A stretch of 64,000 nt of DNA from Candidatus Wallbacteria bacterium (GCA_028687545.1 JAQTZZ010000010.1:1-64000), one strand, 5' to 3'; counted from the first letter of the stretch, positions 16,655-26,243 are shown. Notes: a model not told the origin generated them from the sequence alone. Numbers and translations are program-made.

Positions 16655-19144
16655 TTAGAACTGCGTGGTTGCAGTGAACAGCCAGATCTTCCGTTCCGCT
16701 TTGAGCGGTTCTTCCTTGTCGAACTTGTTGCCAGGAGAATATTCCAGCTTCAATTCAGTCGCACTGTTCGGTGTGTAGGAAAAGTTCAGATTGAAGTGAT
16801 GGGTGCAGGTCTCATCATCCACCTGATTCCACCAGTAGCCGACCTTACCTTTGAGATTTTCAGTGAAATTATTTTTAAGCACCAGCTTGTAAAATTTGGT
16901 TGTGCTCATATTCCCGTTTTTCGGCCAGGTCCGCTTGATATAGTTCTTGGACGAAGCCGACATTATGGATGAGAGATCAACATTGGACTGGATTTCGAAC
17001 TTGCTGTCGTCAGCTTCCTCGTTCACTCCAGTCTTGTTGATGAAATTGATGCTGTCCTGATTGTAATTCCAGAAATACTGCATCCAGATTTTATCGGTCT
17101 GATTGTAGCCGTACTGGGTCCAGACTCCATCCTTTCTCCGCCCTTTGTAAGCTGCGTCCAGATCGTCCGAGTCACTGAGCGCCCAGACCCCCAAGTCCCA
17201 TTTAGTGTTCCGGTCAGGGTTGAGAATGCTGTTTAGTTTCACTTCTGTTTTGGTCTTTCCCTGCTCGTCACCCGGATCGAAATGCTGGAAAGCCAGGAAT
17301 TCTCCGGACAGGTTGGCTGTATATTTAGGGAAAGCCTGGAATTTGTAAAGATGTCCCTCCTCTGTCAAGCCCTGGCCGAACTCCAGCTGGTCGTATGTGA
17401 ATTCCGTAGCCACCTTCTGGGAATTTCCCAGATCGAAGTCGTAGGACCCCTTGACCCGGCTGTGCCGCTCTGCATAGCTGGTCGGCAGAATCACCCAGTC
17501 GTTGATGAAAATATCAGGGCTTTTTTCCCAGTCCACACGTCCGTTGTACCAGTAATCACTGTCGTCGTCTGTCGCTTCCCCGTAATGATAGCGCCACTTG
17601 ATCCATTCATTGGTCTCAATCCAGAATCTGGGACCATAATCATAGAATTCATAATCAAGGCCGGCCGGACCGTTTTTGTAGCTCAGCGAAGTCCAGAAAC
17701 CTGTATCCTGATCGATTTCCAGGGTATCAGGCTCCAGGTAAGAAATCGGGTACAGTTTGTTGTTGGCAGGATTCATCCAGAATGGGCTGATCTGATTGGG
17801 ATACCGGCCGTGCTGATTCCAGAGATATTCCCCGGTCCAGGTTCCCTTGCGCTTCTGGTCATCGTAAGAATAAGTGAAATCCGTGCCTTCCAGCCTCGAA
17901 TAATGGCCATAGGCATATTTCCCGTATTGGGAGGTTTGAGGCTGGTTGATCTCTTTCATGTATTCCAGGTAAGTCCAGCCCCAGATCAGCGAACTGTCAG
18001 GAATCATACCGTTGGGGAAGGTGTAGTTGAGCCTGGTGGTAATTATGTCGCGGTCAGAATCAAGCTGTTTGATCAGTGAACTGAATGAGGAGACATCCTT
18101 GGTCAGCTTCCCGTTGATTTCAAGCCCAGAGTAAGGCTTGGAATAGGCAGCCAGATCCGAGACCCAGCCCCAGTTCCAGTTGAAAATGCTCAAGGGGTCA
18201 GTAAGGGCGGTAAAACCTTCTCTGCCTGAATAAAATCTCAGGTTGCATCTCGCTGAGTCCACCTTGAAGTGGAATTTATCGAGGTGGAACAGATTCTTGT
18301 TGCCCTCAGCAATTTTAACTTCACTGGCATAGCGGTCGGTGTAGACGATTTCACCCGTACTCTGCTTGATTTCGCCTGTGCTGCCCACTACATTGAAGGC
18401 AGTCTGATCCATGTCAGGATTGGACCAGGCTATGATCGAGACTGTGTCACCGGGCTGATATCCTTTGATAAAGGCTGCAGGAGTATTTCCATTCATCACC
18501 TTGCGGGTGAGTTCGTCATAGACGATGGTTGCCTTGTCGCCGGACTCTGGCTTGTTGATCGAGCCTTCCAGCCTGGTATAGACCTCTGTGCTGTCTGCAG
18601 GCTTCCCTGTCAGAAACAGGCTGACATTATGCTGGGATTTATGGAATCCGCGGTTTTTATCTCCAGTGTCTGCAATATCCGAGCTGTAGTCAGCGTTATC
18701 CTTGCGGAAATATGCAATATTGCCGGAATATTCTCCTGAAATGCTGAATCTCTTGTCTTCCTTTTTCAGGTCATCCTGGCCCTTTTCCAAAGCATTCAGC
18801 CGTTCCTCCACCTTCTCCACCCTGACTCCGATCGCGGTGATCTCATCGCGGAACTCTGTGATCAGCTTGCGGATGGTGCCGGCGTCTTCCTGCGTGATGG
18901 TGCCCCCAGAACTCTCCACGTCTGTCACTTTGTTCAGGAGCTTATAGACCATTACAGCCATTTCATATCTGGTGATGGGTGTAGTCCCCTGGAACTTCCC
19001 GTCCGGAAATCCGTCCACATAGCCCTTTTTAGCCAGATTGTCGATTGCTTCATAGGCCCAGTGATTCTGAGGCACATCTTCGAACAACCCCGCGCAGAGA
19101 GGGAGAGCCAGACAACAGATCATGAAAACTATGGTAAATTTCAC
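16655..19144 (-). CDS. SLH-domain outer-membrane porin (OmpM-like)
   Basis: The protein has 829 residues and a signal peptide (MKFTIVFMICCLALPLCAG). An SLH domain follows directly (LFEDVPQNHWAYEAIDNLAKKG, DGFPDGKF, ITRYEMAVMVYKLL), then a coiled coil (about 80-125, ITAIGVRVEKVEERLNALEKG), then about 690 residues of strands ending WLFTATTQF. SLH-coil-barrel proteins (OmpM of Negativicutes, SlpA of Deinococcus, cyanobacterial porins) tether the outer membrane to peptidoglycan-linked polymer. The gene starts with GTG overlapping the upstream stop (GTGA). It is the largest product of the envelope operon and probably the pore partner of the surrounding lipoproteins (inference). Confidence 0.9.
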   Translation of the reverse strand: MKFTIVFMICCLALPLCAGLFEDVPQNHWAYEAIDNLAKKGYVDGFPDGKFQGTTPITRYEMAVMVYKLLNKVTDVESSGGTITQEDAGTIRKLITEFRDEITAIGVRVEKVEERLNALEKGQDDLKKEDKRFSISGEYSGNIAYFRKDNADYSSDIADTGDKNRGFHKSQHNVSLFLTGKPADSTEVYTRLEGSINKPESGDKATIVYDELTRKVMNGNTPAAFIKGYQPGDTVSIIAWSNPDMDQTAFNVVGSTGEIKQSTGEIVYTDRYASEVKIAEGNKNLFHLDKFHFKVDSARCNLRFYSGREGFTALTDPLSIFNWNWGWVSDLAAYSKPYSGLEINGKLTKDVSSFSSLIKQLDSDRDIITTRLNYTFPNGMIPDSSLIWGWTYLEYMKEINQPQTSQYGKYAYGHYSRLEGTDFTYSYDDQKRKGTWTGEYLWNQHGRYPNQISPFWMNPANNKLYPISYLEPDTLEIDQDTGFWTSLSYKNGPAGLDYEFYDYGPRFWIETNEWIKWRYHYGEATDDDSDYWYNGRVDWEKSPDIFINDWVILPTSYAERHSRVKGSYDFDLGNSQKVATEFTYDQLEFGQGLTEEGHLYKFQAFPKYTANLSGEFLAFQHFDPGDEQGKTKTEVKLNSILNPDRNTKWDLGVWALSDSDDLDAAYKGRRKDGVWTQYGYNQTDKIWMQYFWNYNQDSINFINKTGVNEEADDSKFEIQSNVDLSSIMSASSKNYIKRTWPKNGNMSTTKFYKLVLKNNFTENLKGKVGYWWNQVDDETCTHHFNLNFSYTPNSATELKLEYSPGNKFDKEEPLKAERKIWLFTATTQF

Positions 19145-19863
19145 TGTCCGCCTTCGCCCTTGATGACGACTACGGAATTTTTCCCGCCGAAACCGTCATC
19201 CTTAGTGACGGCAGCATTGGCGTCAATCCGCCATTCCTTGCCGTCGATCACATAAAAATAGATATACTCACCTGGTGGAAGATAAAGAGTAGTCTCCCAG
19301 TCCCCGTTTCCGCTGTCTGATTTGAGATAGTTCCTGGTCGGGTTCCATTGGTTAAAACTTCCCACTACAGCCACACTTTTCGCAGAATTGCTTTTATAGG
19401 TGAATCGGGCATTGCCGGCCCGGCCTGGTTCGGCAGAATCAACTTCCCCGGTGCCGACTTCCCCAGTACCGGCTTCTGGAGTTCCCCCGGAAATTCCTGC
19501 TTTCTTTTCCGGTCTTTTGACAGTTACAATGCTGTTCTGCCCCCCGAATCCGTCATCAGCAAATTTTTTCGCGAACGGATCCTTGATCCATTTATTCCCG
19601 TCCAGCACGAATTTGTAAGCATATTCCCCTTCGTCCAGGCTAAGCTTGATCAGGAAGCAATTCTGCTTTTCGTCAAATTTCATCAGATCCTTGTCTTTAC
19701 TCCACTCATTGAAATCACCGGCAATCGAGACTGTTTTTACTCCAGGGTCCCGATAGCGGAAGATCACGCCATCTTCCACGTTTTCAGGTCCGTCTTCGGC
19801 AGAAAGCAATGCCTGGGCCAGCAGAAAAAAAAGGCAGATATCCCATTTTTTAATCAAGTACAT
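19141..19863 (-). CDS. Secreted protein with two glycogen-binding (CBM48/AMPK-like) domains
   Basis: The product has 240 residues and a signal peptide (about residues 1-22). Two copies of an E-set carbohydrate-binding module, about residues 33-112 and 150-235, share SIAGDFNEWSKD / AVVGSFNQWNPT, DEGEYAYKFVLDGNKWIKDP / PPGEYIYFYVIDGKEWRID and DDGFGG(Q/K)NS. They are separated by a Gly/Glu/Thr-rich linker. No catalytic domain is attached. The domain is known to bind alpha-glucans in AMPK and starch/glycogen enzymes; the Trp residues of that site are present. A periplasmic or surface glucan-binding protein is inferred. It overlaps both neighbours (14 and 4 bases). Confidence 0.85.
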   Translation of the reverse strand: MYLIKKWDICLFFLLAQALLSAEDGPENVEDGVIFRYRDPGVKTVSIAGDFNEWSKDKDLMKFDEKQNCFLIKLSLDEGEYAYKFVLDGNKWIKDPFAKKFADDGFGGQNSIVTVKRPEKKAGISGGTPEAGTGEVGTGEVDSAEPGRAGNARFTYKSNSAKSVAVVGSFNQWNPTRNYLKSDSGNGDWETTLYLPPGEYIYFYVIDGKEWRIDANAAVTKDDGFGGKNSVVVIKGEGGQ

Positions 19864-20503
19864 AGGTTTTGCCGTCGCTGCCGACGACTCCTTCCAGTTT
19901 CGAGAGAAAATTGCTCGTCACCTGCTTAACATCCGCCTGCGGGAGTGGTTCGTTGATCTGCTGGGAATATTTCAACTGCGCATATGCTTCGGAATAACGA
20001 TTGGCATAATAGTAGAGCAGGCCGAGCAGAGCATGAACATTCATGTCAGAGAGGTCCTTGTTGTATTCGGGCACATATTTCCTGTTAATGTTCTGAACCC
20101 CCAGTGATTCCAGAAGCTCAATCCCTTTATGGAAAGAGCTTTTATCGCAGAGATCCAGATAGTATCCTGCCAGACCGACCCTGGCATCCTTGTTCAATTC
20201 CTGGGCTTTCTCAAAGTAAGGGAGGCCGTCCACAAGCCCGTTTTCCTTAGCCAAGGCGAAACCCATCCCGGCATAAGCATCCGCAAGCTGCTTGGGGGAC
20301 GGATTCATATGGATGGCGCTGTCGAATTCCGATTTGGCGCTCTTGTAACTTCCCTTGTTGAAAACCAGCCAGCCATTGCTTAATACATCTCCGACAGGAT
20401 CCGCATATGTGGCAAGCCCGGTTTCTCCAATAGTGGAGCCGCCGCACCCCAGATGCAGGGTCAGCAGAGTAGCGAGAAATGCACCAAGCAGTATTTTCCT
20501 CAT
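19850..20503 (-). CDS. TPR-containing lipoprotein
   Basis: The product has 217 residues and a lipobox (TLHLGCGG). Helical repeats follow with TPR spacing: WLVFNKGSYKSAKSEFDSAI, DAYAGMGFALAKENG, VHALLGLLYYYANRYSEAYA. TPR lipoproteins usually scaffold envelope assembly complexes. It overlaps the upstream surface-protein gene by 4 bases (ATGA) and the downstream two-CBM gene by 14, so it is translated together with them. No enzymatic motif is seen. Confidence 0.82.
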   Translation of the reverse strand: MRKILLGAFLATLLTLHLGCGGSTIGETGLATYADPVGDVLSNGWLVFNKGSYKSAKSEFDSAIHMNPSPKQLADAYAGMGFALAKENGLVDGLPYFEKAQELNKDARVGLAGYYLDLCDKSSFHKGIELLESLGVQNINRKYVPEYNKDLSDMNVHALLGLLYYYANRYSEAYAQLKYSQQINEPLPQADVKQVTSNFLSKLEGVVGSDGKTYVLD

Positions 20504-22194
20504 TTCCCCTCCCCGTCAAGCACGCTGATTTTTCCGGCTTGCTCTGTACGATAGTTTCCCCCAAAATCAGACTGCAATTTGTAAAAATAAACTCCGGATG
20601 CAATTTTTCTGCCCCTCTTTTCCAGCCTGATGCTGCAGCTGCCGGTCTGCAGAGGAGTGATTTCCTGAGAGAGCACCCTGATCCCGGCAGAGTCGAACAG
20701 CCTGAAGAACAATCTGCTCGGAACTTGATTGTAAGAATAATCCAGATTCACTTCGCCTAGTGCCGGTTGAGGATAGAGTCGGAAATAATTCAAGCCGGCT
20801 ACAGCCGGGGCTTTAAGCGATAAATACCTCTTTGCATTATTCCCGAGGAGGTCAGACACGTCGACCGTGAGGCTGTAATTTCGCCCGGATGCATACTCAA
20901 GGTCGAATTCCACGCGGTTCTCCTCGACCCTGGGTTCAAGTCTGGTCACAACGCTACCGTTGCAATCGATCCGGACACTGGTCCAATCCACGCCGCTCAG
21001 ATCGTCGGAAAGCTTCACACTGGCTCGATACTTGTCGTTGCGCCAGGCACCTTCCTGCAGTTCTGCCACAGGCGAATTGCTGTCTGTGATGAAAGCCAGC
21101 GGTCCCAGAAATCGCGTTTCCGCCACATAAGCCCCGTTCCTGTAATCCGCTTTCCCGACGAAATCAAGCGTGTTCCCGCGATATGTGAAAAGCCCGACAC
21201 AACCGGGTTGCTGATCGCACTTGAGGGTAATTGTCGCCTTTTTTCCAAGATCCATCTGAGGATAGACTGCAATCAGCCGGTCTCCTACGAATGAACTGCC
21301 GGGAGGGATTTCGAAATCAGGTTTCTGGTTAAAAGCCATGAAAAAGTGACTCTGGGACACTGCGTCACCCGGGAAACTGATCTCGCAGGTATCATCAGGT
21401 GTGGTCAGAACTCCGCCTCCTGATCCGATTTCACTCACCATCAACCTGCCAAAGGCTTTTATGATCTGATCATTCTTGGTTTGCGGCCAATGCCCTGTGT
21501 TTCCGTGCAGATCTATCCCGGAAACCTGTACTGCGTTCGGGCCGAGCACTTCACGGACAATGTGAAGGGAACCGATGTAGGTAAGTGCTGTCAGGCTTCT
21601 CATGTCTACAGTCTGCCCGCCTACAGTGACTTGAGGTGGACCTACGAGTGCCTCAGAAGCGCCTACTGAAACGATGTAATCAAAATTACTGATCGGATTG
21701 GGAAAAATCTTGGGAGTGCTGAAAGTGGGCGCGATATCCAGATAATAAATCGCACTTTTGGCTTCCTTGAGCGTGTTTCCAGCCAGGTCCTGCGCGCCTT
21801 GTGCCACCACCCAGATTTTCCCCTGATCCGAATAATTGTCGATCACAACGTCTGAATCAATGCCTCCAACCCAGAATCTGTTGGAGACCCATTCGCCGAT
21901 TTCAACAGTCTGTTTGCGCCCGCTGTTGAACATTATTTTCACCTGTCCCTTGGTCAGGTCGATTCCCGTTTTCATGTCTTCGCTGAATTCGATTGCCACT
22001 CCCAGCTGTCCTTCCTTGAAAATGTCGGGATAAATCATGCCGTGATTACTCCCGGGAGTGGTGTCTGTAATAGAGATACTGACTACTTTGGGAGGATCCA
22101 GATCAAGATTGGCCTGCAGTACTACAGCCGCTGCGCAGGGATACGCGGCCCACATGAACAGAATAAAGATTATGAAAAACAGGCTTTTTAACAT
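20500..22194 (-). CDS. Secreted surface protein, Ig-like N-terminus and FlgD/CTD-like C-terminus
   Basis: The 564-residue product has a signal peptide (LKSLFFIIFILFMWAAYPCAAA). Residues about 30-155 form a Big_5/SbsA-like Ig domain (VVSISITDTTPGSN, GVAIEFSEDMKTGIDL, DLAGNTLKEA). The middle is beta-rich. The C-terminal 90 residues (YFRLYPQPALGEVNLDYS, RLFFRLFDSAGIRVLS, ASGVYFYKLQ) match the CTD/FlgD-Ig sorting-type domain. AAGGGG precedes the ATG. It is the first gene of the seven-gene operon that ends with a PorV-like barrel, matching the pairing in the 2146-6096 operon. It may be cargo exported with help of that barrel (inference). Confidence 0.78.
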   Translation of the reverse strand: MLKSLFFIIFILFMWAAYPCAAAVVLQANLDLDPPKVVSISITDTTPGSNHGMIYPDIFKEGQLGVAIEFSEDMKTGIDLTKGQVKIMFNSGRKQTVEIGEWVSNRFWVGGIDSDVVIDNYSDQGKIWVVAQGAQDLAGNTLKEAKSAIYYLDIAPTFSTPKIFPNPISNFDYIVSVGASEALVGPPQVTVGGQTVDMRSLTALTYIGSLHIVREVLGPNAVQVSGIDLHGNTGHWPQTKNDQIIKAFGRLMVSEIGSGGGVLTTPDDTCEISFPGDAVSQSHFFMAFNQKPDFEIPPGSSFVGDRLIAVYPQMDLGKKATITLKCDQQPGCVGLFTYRGNTLDFVGKADYRNGAYVAETRFLGPLAFITDSNSPVAELQEGAWRNDKYRASVKLSDDLSGVDWTSVRIDCNGSVVTRLEPRVEENRVEFDLEYASGRNYSLTVDVSDLLGNNAKRYLSLKAPAVAGLNYFRLYPQPALGEVNLDYSYNQVPSRLFFRLFDSAGIRVLSQEITPLQTGSCSIRLEKRGRKIASGVYFYKLQSDFGGNYRTEQAGKISVLDGEGK

Positions 22195-22276
22195 GTAAAC
22201 CCCTTCGGAAATTCTTTTTTCTTAGAGTTTTTCGGAATAAGCAGTGATAAATTGAGGGAAAAACAGACCGGCCTAC

Positions 22277-24043
22277 CTATTTTTTCCGGATCGCAGCTAT
22301 GATCCTGACTGCCAGATTTCTGGAGATTCCAGGGATTCCGGCCAGTTCTTCGGGTGAGGCTTCCATGAGAACAGCGATATTGGGAAAATAATCCAGGACA
22401 AGTTCTTTGCGCTTTTTTCCAAGTCCGGGAATGTCGTCCAGGACGCTTTTAAACTTTTCCTGCCTGCGCTTACGTTGAAAACCGACAGCGAAACGATGGG
22501 CTTCGTCCCTGACCCTGACCAGCAGCCTCAATACCGGGTGGTGGCGCGGAAGTCTTAAAGGATACGAGAGATGCCCGGTATAAATTTCTTCCTCGCGTTT
22601 AGCCAGGGAAATCGCTTCCAGAGAAAACCCGCTGTCTGCGATCGACTCACAGGCAGCATTCAGCTGCCCTCTGCCGCCATCGATCAGGATCAGGTCAGGC
22701 AGTGGCCATTCAGGATGTTTCAATCTGCGACTGAGCACTTCCCGCATCATTCCGAAATCATCAATCCCCTGAAGATTCATCTTGAATTTGCGGTATGACT
22801 GCTTGTCAGGCCTGCCGTTCAAAAAGACCACCATCGAGGCTACGGATAATTCGCCGCCCAGGGTAGAAATATCGTACCCCTCGATGCGTTCCGGGATTTT
22901 ACTAAGGCTGAGAATTTCTGCAGTATTTGTTAAGCTTGCCCTGGTTTTATCTTCCATCCTGTGAGACTCATCGATCCTGAATCTGAGATTGCGCAGTAAA
23001 AGATCCCCGCTTTTTTTATGTTCTTCCCCGGCTTTTTTCACTATCCCGACTTTCAGTTCGAATTGCTTCTGAAACAGATTTTCCAGCAGCTCCGGTTCTA
23101 TCGGTGTCTTCTGGGGAAAATAAATCAACCCGGGAAAATCAGGTGCTTTCTCATAGAACTCGATCAGGGCAAGAGGTAGAATCTCTTCGTCTGATTCCCA
23201 CTCCTGGACTTTAATTCTGCGGAAGGAATAACGGATGACCTTGCCTTTGCGTTTGGCCTGCACCAGAATGAAAAAATCATCGCCTTCCCGCTGCCAGCCA
23301 AAATAATCCACATCAGACAAATTCAGGGACTCCACTTCGCTCTTACCCCATAGCATCCTTAACACTTGGATCAGATCCCTGTATCTGGCCGCTTCCTCAA
23401 AGTTCAGCCCGCCTTTGGCCAGTTCCATCCGTTCCTGATAATCCCTTAGAGCCTCTGAGGACTGGTTATGCAGAAAGGAAAGCAGTTTATCAACTCTGAT
23501 TCTGTATTCAGTAGATGAGATTTTTTTTTCACAGATTCCAGGACATTTTTTCAGATGATGGTAAAGACAGACTTTCTTTCCGATTTTCAGGCAGGGCCGC
23601 AGCCCGAAACAGGAAAGCAGGATCTCCCGGGCCTTGTCCAGATATCTGGCATGCGGAAACGGTCCAAAATAAGCGGAATTGTCCCGCAATATTTTTCTGA
23701 CTTTCAGAAGGGCTGGAAATTCCTCTCCAATGGTAACTTTGAGGTAAGGATATGTCTTATCATCCTTCAGCATCACATTGTATTGAGGTTTGTATTGTTT
23801 GATCAGGTTGTTTTCCAGGATCAAGGCTTCCAGTTCGTTCCTGGCCAGTACAAATTCGAGATCCGCGATGGTACGGGCCAGCATAGCCTGTTTGGATGAG
23901 GCGTTCTCCCCGAAATACTGCTTCACACGGTTTCTGAGATTCTTGGCTTTCCCGATATAAATGATCGAACCCTCGGAGTTTTTCATCAGGTAAACTCCCG
24001 GGTCATTGGGAAGGTTCAGGAGAATCTGCTCGATTCTGTTCAT
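22277..24043 (-). CDS. uvrC: UvrABC excision nuclease subunit C
   Basis: The 588-residue protein has the normal length. An N-terminal GIY-YIG nuclease domain (DPGVYLMKN...IIYIGKAKNLRNRVKQYF) is followed by the conserved Cys-rich segment (CLYHHLKKCPGIC), a UVR motif (LNFEEAARYRDLI), the RNase-H-like endonuclease domain (EGYDIS, ASMVVF, PDLILIDGGRGQL, VRDEAHRFA) and a C-terminal HhH pair (IPGLGKKRKELVLDYF, IPGISRNLAVRII). The usual DISH reads DIST here; the other catalytic Asp/His residues are kept. It makes the 3' and 5' incisions in nucleotide excision repair. The ATG at 24043 is preferred over TTG at 24049. No strong ribosome site is seen. Confidence 0.98.
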   Translation of the reverse strand: MNRIEQILLNLPNDPGVYLMKNSEGSIIYIGKAKNLRNRVKQYFGENASSKQAMLARTIADLEFVLARNELEALILENNLIKQYKPQYNVMLKDDKTYPYLKVTIGEEFPALLKVRKILRDNSAYFGPFPHARYLDKAREILLSCFGLRPCLKIGKKVCLYHHLKKCPGICEKKISSTEYRIRVDKLLSFLHNQSSEALRDYQERMELAKGGLNFEEAARYRDLIQVLRMLWGKSEVESLNLSDVDYFGWQREGDDFFILVQAKRKGKVIRYSFRRIKVQEWESDEEILPLALIEFYEKAPDFPGLIYFPQKTPIEPELLENLFQKQFELKVGIVKKAGEEHKKSGDLLLRNLRFRIDESHRMEDKTRASLTNTAEILSLSKIPERIEGYDISTLGGELSVASMVVFLNGRPDKQSYRKFKMNLQGIDDFGMMREVLSRRLKHPEWPLPDLILIDGGRGQLNAACESIADSGFSLEAISLAKREEEIYTGHLSYPLRLPRHHPVLRLLVRVRDEAHRFAVGFQRKRRQEKFKSVLDDIPGLGKKRKELVLDYFPNIAVLMEASPEELAGIPGISRNLAVRIIAAIRKK

Positions 24044-24055
24044 CAACAAAATATT

Positions 24056-25270
24056 TCAGTTTGGAGAATTTTCGTAATAAGTTCCCAGAAATTCTGCCCA
24101 GGCTGTTTTCTGTGTGAATTCCAGTGCCAGGTATCCGGGTTTGGCCTGGAACTCGCTTTTTGTAGTCGGGAACCAGATTGAAAGTCCATTTGCACGTTCC
24201 ATTTTCCCGTTTTTCACCACTGCCTCAGTCTGGGCTTTTTCGACAGCAGTTATCTTGGCAGCCACCACTTCGTCACTGATCTTTTCCTTGAACAGTTTCA
24301 TAAGATCCATCAAGTCCACATAGGAGTCAATTTCAAAAGCCTTGACCTTATTCCTTGATTCATTGATCACTGCCGCATTCACTTTCATCTTGTCCTTCAA
24401 GGTGACAGCGAAATCATCGATCGCTTTTTCCAGGGTGTCCAGTTTTGAGAGATCCACTGCTGATTTGGTGACATTCTTGTCATAAGAGGCCAGGTATTTA
24501 TCCACAATGATGACTGCGAAAGCTTTGGCATCAGTCGAACCCTTGAGTTCAGCCAGAATCGTGTCATAGGGGTCCCCGTCACCAGGTTCTGTCTTTTCGG
24601 AAAAAGCAGCAAATTCGCAGTAGTCCCTGATCTGGGAGGAGACCTCGGCCATTGCCATCAGGCAGGCATCAAATTCGAGCACTGCAAGCTTTTTACCCAT
24701 TTTTTTTACGCAATCAGCAAGCGCTCCTTTCAGTTCTTCCATGGTCAGACCATCGCCAGCGGATGAATCGTCGTAGCAGATACCCTTCTCGATCTCAGCG
24801 GGTCTGTCGCGCCAGCCGTCACCATGATTCCAGAGTACGAGGCAATATTTATCCGCAGGATATTTATCCACGCATTTAGTCACAAAACTGACGAGAGTTT
24901 TAGGATCTCCCATATTCTGCTCAGGCATGTCTTCGATCAGTTCAGACTCGATCTTCTTGTCGTCAATCCCTTTTTTCACGTAGTAAAGCCTGGTATTGTC
25001 CCACAAGGCTTCAGATGTATCGTTAGTCTCACCGGAATCGGTCATGAAATCATCGCTATCCTTATTATTGCGGTCAAGCAGCACCACCATGTTGACATCT
25101 TCCGACGAACCGACTTTTTCCATCTCATTTAAGTCCTTCATGCCGAAAGGCTGAAGATTGTTGTCAGCATCCAGATAAACCATGAATGTCCACTTTTCAC
25201 CAGCTGTAGAGGATGTACAGGAAAAAAATACGATTGAAATGATCAGGATGAATTTAGCGATGATTCTCAT
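24056..25270 (-). CDS. Clostripain-family (C11) cysteine peptidase, secreted
   Basis: The product has 404 residues with a Sec signal ending near FFSCTSSTAG, a weak lipobox. The C11 domain starts WTFMVYLDADNNL, typical of the family. The catalytic dyad is visible as His in LWNHGDGW and Cys in EFDACLMA. A GAGGGGGA ribosome site precedes the ATG. Family members cleave after Arg or Lys and are secreted. It lies 12 bases upstream of uvrC on the same strand, though functional linkage is unlikely. Confidence 0.92.
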   Translation of the reverse strand: MRIIAKFILIISIVFFSCTSSTAGEKWTFMVYLDADNNLQPFGMKDLNEMEKVGSSEDVNMVVLLDRNNKDSDDFMTDSGETNDTSEALWDNTRLYYVKKGIDDKKIESELIEDMPEQNMGDPKTLVSFVTKCVDKYPADKYCLVLWNHGDGWRDRPAEIEKGICYDDSSAGDGLTMEELKGALADCVKKMGKKLAVLEFDACLMAMAEVSSQIRDYCEFAAFSEKTEPGDGDPYDTILAELKGSTDAKAFAVIIVDKYLASYDKNVTKSAVDLSKLDTLEKAIDDFAVTLKDKMKVNAAVINESRNKVKAFEIDSYVDLMDLMKLFKEKISDEVVAAKITAVEKAQTEAVVKNGKMERANGLSIWFPTTKSEFQAKPGYLALEFTQKTAWAEFLGTYYENSPN

Positions 25271-25286
25271 ACTTCCCCCTCATACT

Positions 25287-25334
25287 TAGAAACTGTAAAA
25301 TCTGAACGAAGTGAAGATTTTCTACAGTTTCTTA
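25287..25334. repeat. Long hairpin with conserved GAACGAAGTG loop
   Basis: AGAAACTGTAAAATCT and AGATTTTCTACAGTTTCT pair around the loop GAACGAAGTGA with a single bulge. A related hairpin lies at 36884-36930 (other strand) with loop GAACGTAGTG and different but still pairing stems. Here it sits between the C11 peptidase gene and the end of the Sel1 gene at 25434, where it could also terminate transcription. Confidence 0.7.
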
Positions 25335-25433
25335 GCCCCGCTGCAATCTGAAGCCGGAGGTTTCGGTGGCAGTGGGGCCATACTTTATACTCTTATTTAA
25401 GTATATACGCAAAACAGAGTTAAACAAGGAAAT

Positions 25434-26156
25434 TCAGTCGCTGTCGACTTTTTTCATCTCAGTTGCCAGCCTCTTGCCCTCACTGATCTGGTCAGGAGTC
25501 AATTTTTTCTCTACTGCAGCCAGGTTTTCCTTAGCTGAATCCATTCCGTCATCCAAAGCCAGAGAGAACCACATATAAGCCTTGACCAGATTTTTGTCCA
25601 CACCCATTCCTTCCAGGTAGAACTGGGCCAGCTGAAATTCGGCGTCTGAATAGCCCTGTTCCGCTGCTTTCTGGTACCACCCTGCCGCCTGAATGTAATC
25701 CTGCTTCACGCCCTCTCCCTTCTCATACATCCGGGCTACAGCCAGTTGCGAATCGCCATCGCCCTGCTCCGCGGCCTTGAGAAACCATTTGTGGGCTTCA
25801 ACCTTATCCGGCTTAACGCCGCTCCCGCCGTCGTACAGCATTCCGAGGCTGTATTGGGCACCGGCATGTCCCTGTTCGGCAGCCTTGCGATACCAGTTGG
25901 CTGCTTCAGCATAATCCTGTTTCAGACCCTGGGCATTTTCATAAAGACCGGCCAGACCGTATTGGGCTTCGGCATATCCCTCAACTGCCGCCTGCCGGAA
26001 CCATTTTGCGGCTTCCGTGTAATTTTCGTCTTCAAAGGCTTTGTATGCCATCTCGCACCATGCCTCAACCGTTTCCTGGTCTGCGGCCAGGCAGGGGGAG
26101 GGAGAAATCGAAAAAAATACAGCCAGCATTAAACCGGACAGAATGATTTTCAACAT
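25434..26156 (-). CDS. Secreted Sel1-repeat protein
   Basis: From the ATG at 26156 (GAGGTG upstream) the product has 240 residues with a signal peptide ending CLAA. About five Sel1-like repeats follow, e.g. AEAANWYRKAAEQGHAGAQY, LGMLYDGGSGVKPD, AHKWFLKAAEQGD and MYEKGEGVKQDYIQA. These solenoids mediate protein contacts in the periplasm. A related, shorter Sel1 gene lies just upstream (26244-26855), probably a tandem duplication. No catalytic motif is seen. Confidence 0.92.
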   Translation of the reverse strand: MLKIILSGLMLAVFFSISPSPCLAADQETVEAWCEMAYKAFEDENYTEAAKWFRQAAVEGYAEAQYGLAGLYENAQGLKQDYAEAANWYRKAAEQGHAGAQYSLGMLYDGGSGVKPDKVEAHKWFLKAAEQGDGDSQLAVARMYEKGEGVKQDYIQAAGWYQKAAEQGYSDAEFQLAQFYLEGMGVDKNLVKAYMWFSLALDDGMDSAKENLAAVEKKLTPDQISEGKRLATEMKKVDSD

Positions 26157-26243
26157 TGACGCACCTCTAGCGAACATTTGATGGAATTGTAAATCAACCA
26201 AAGCTGTATGTAAATACCATAACATTCGAATTTCCGAAGGGTC

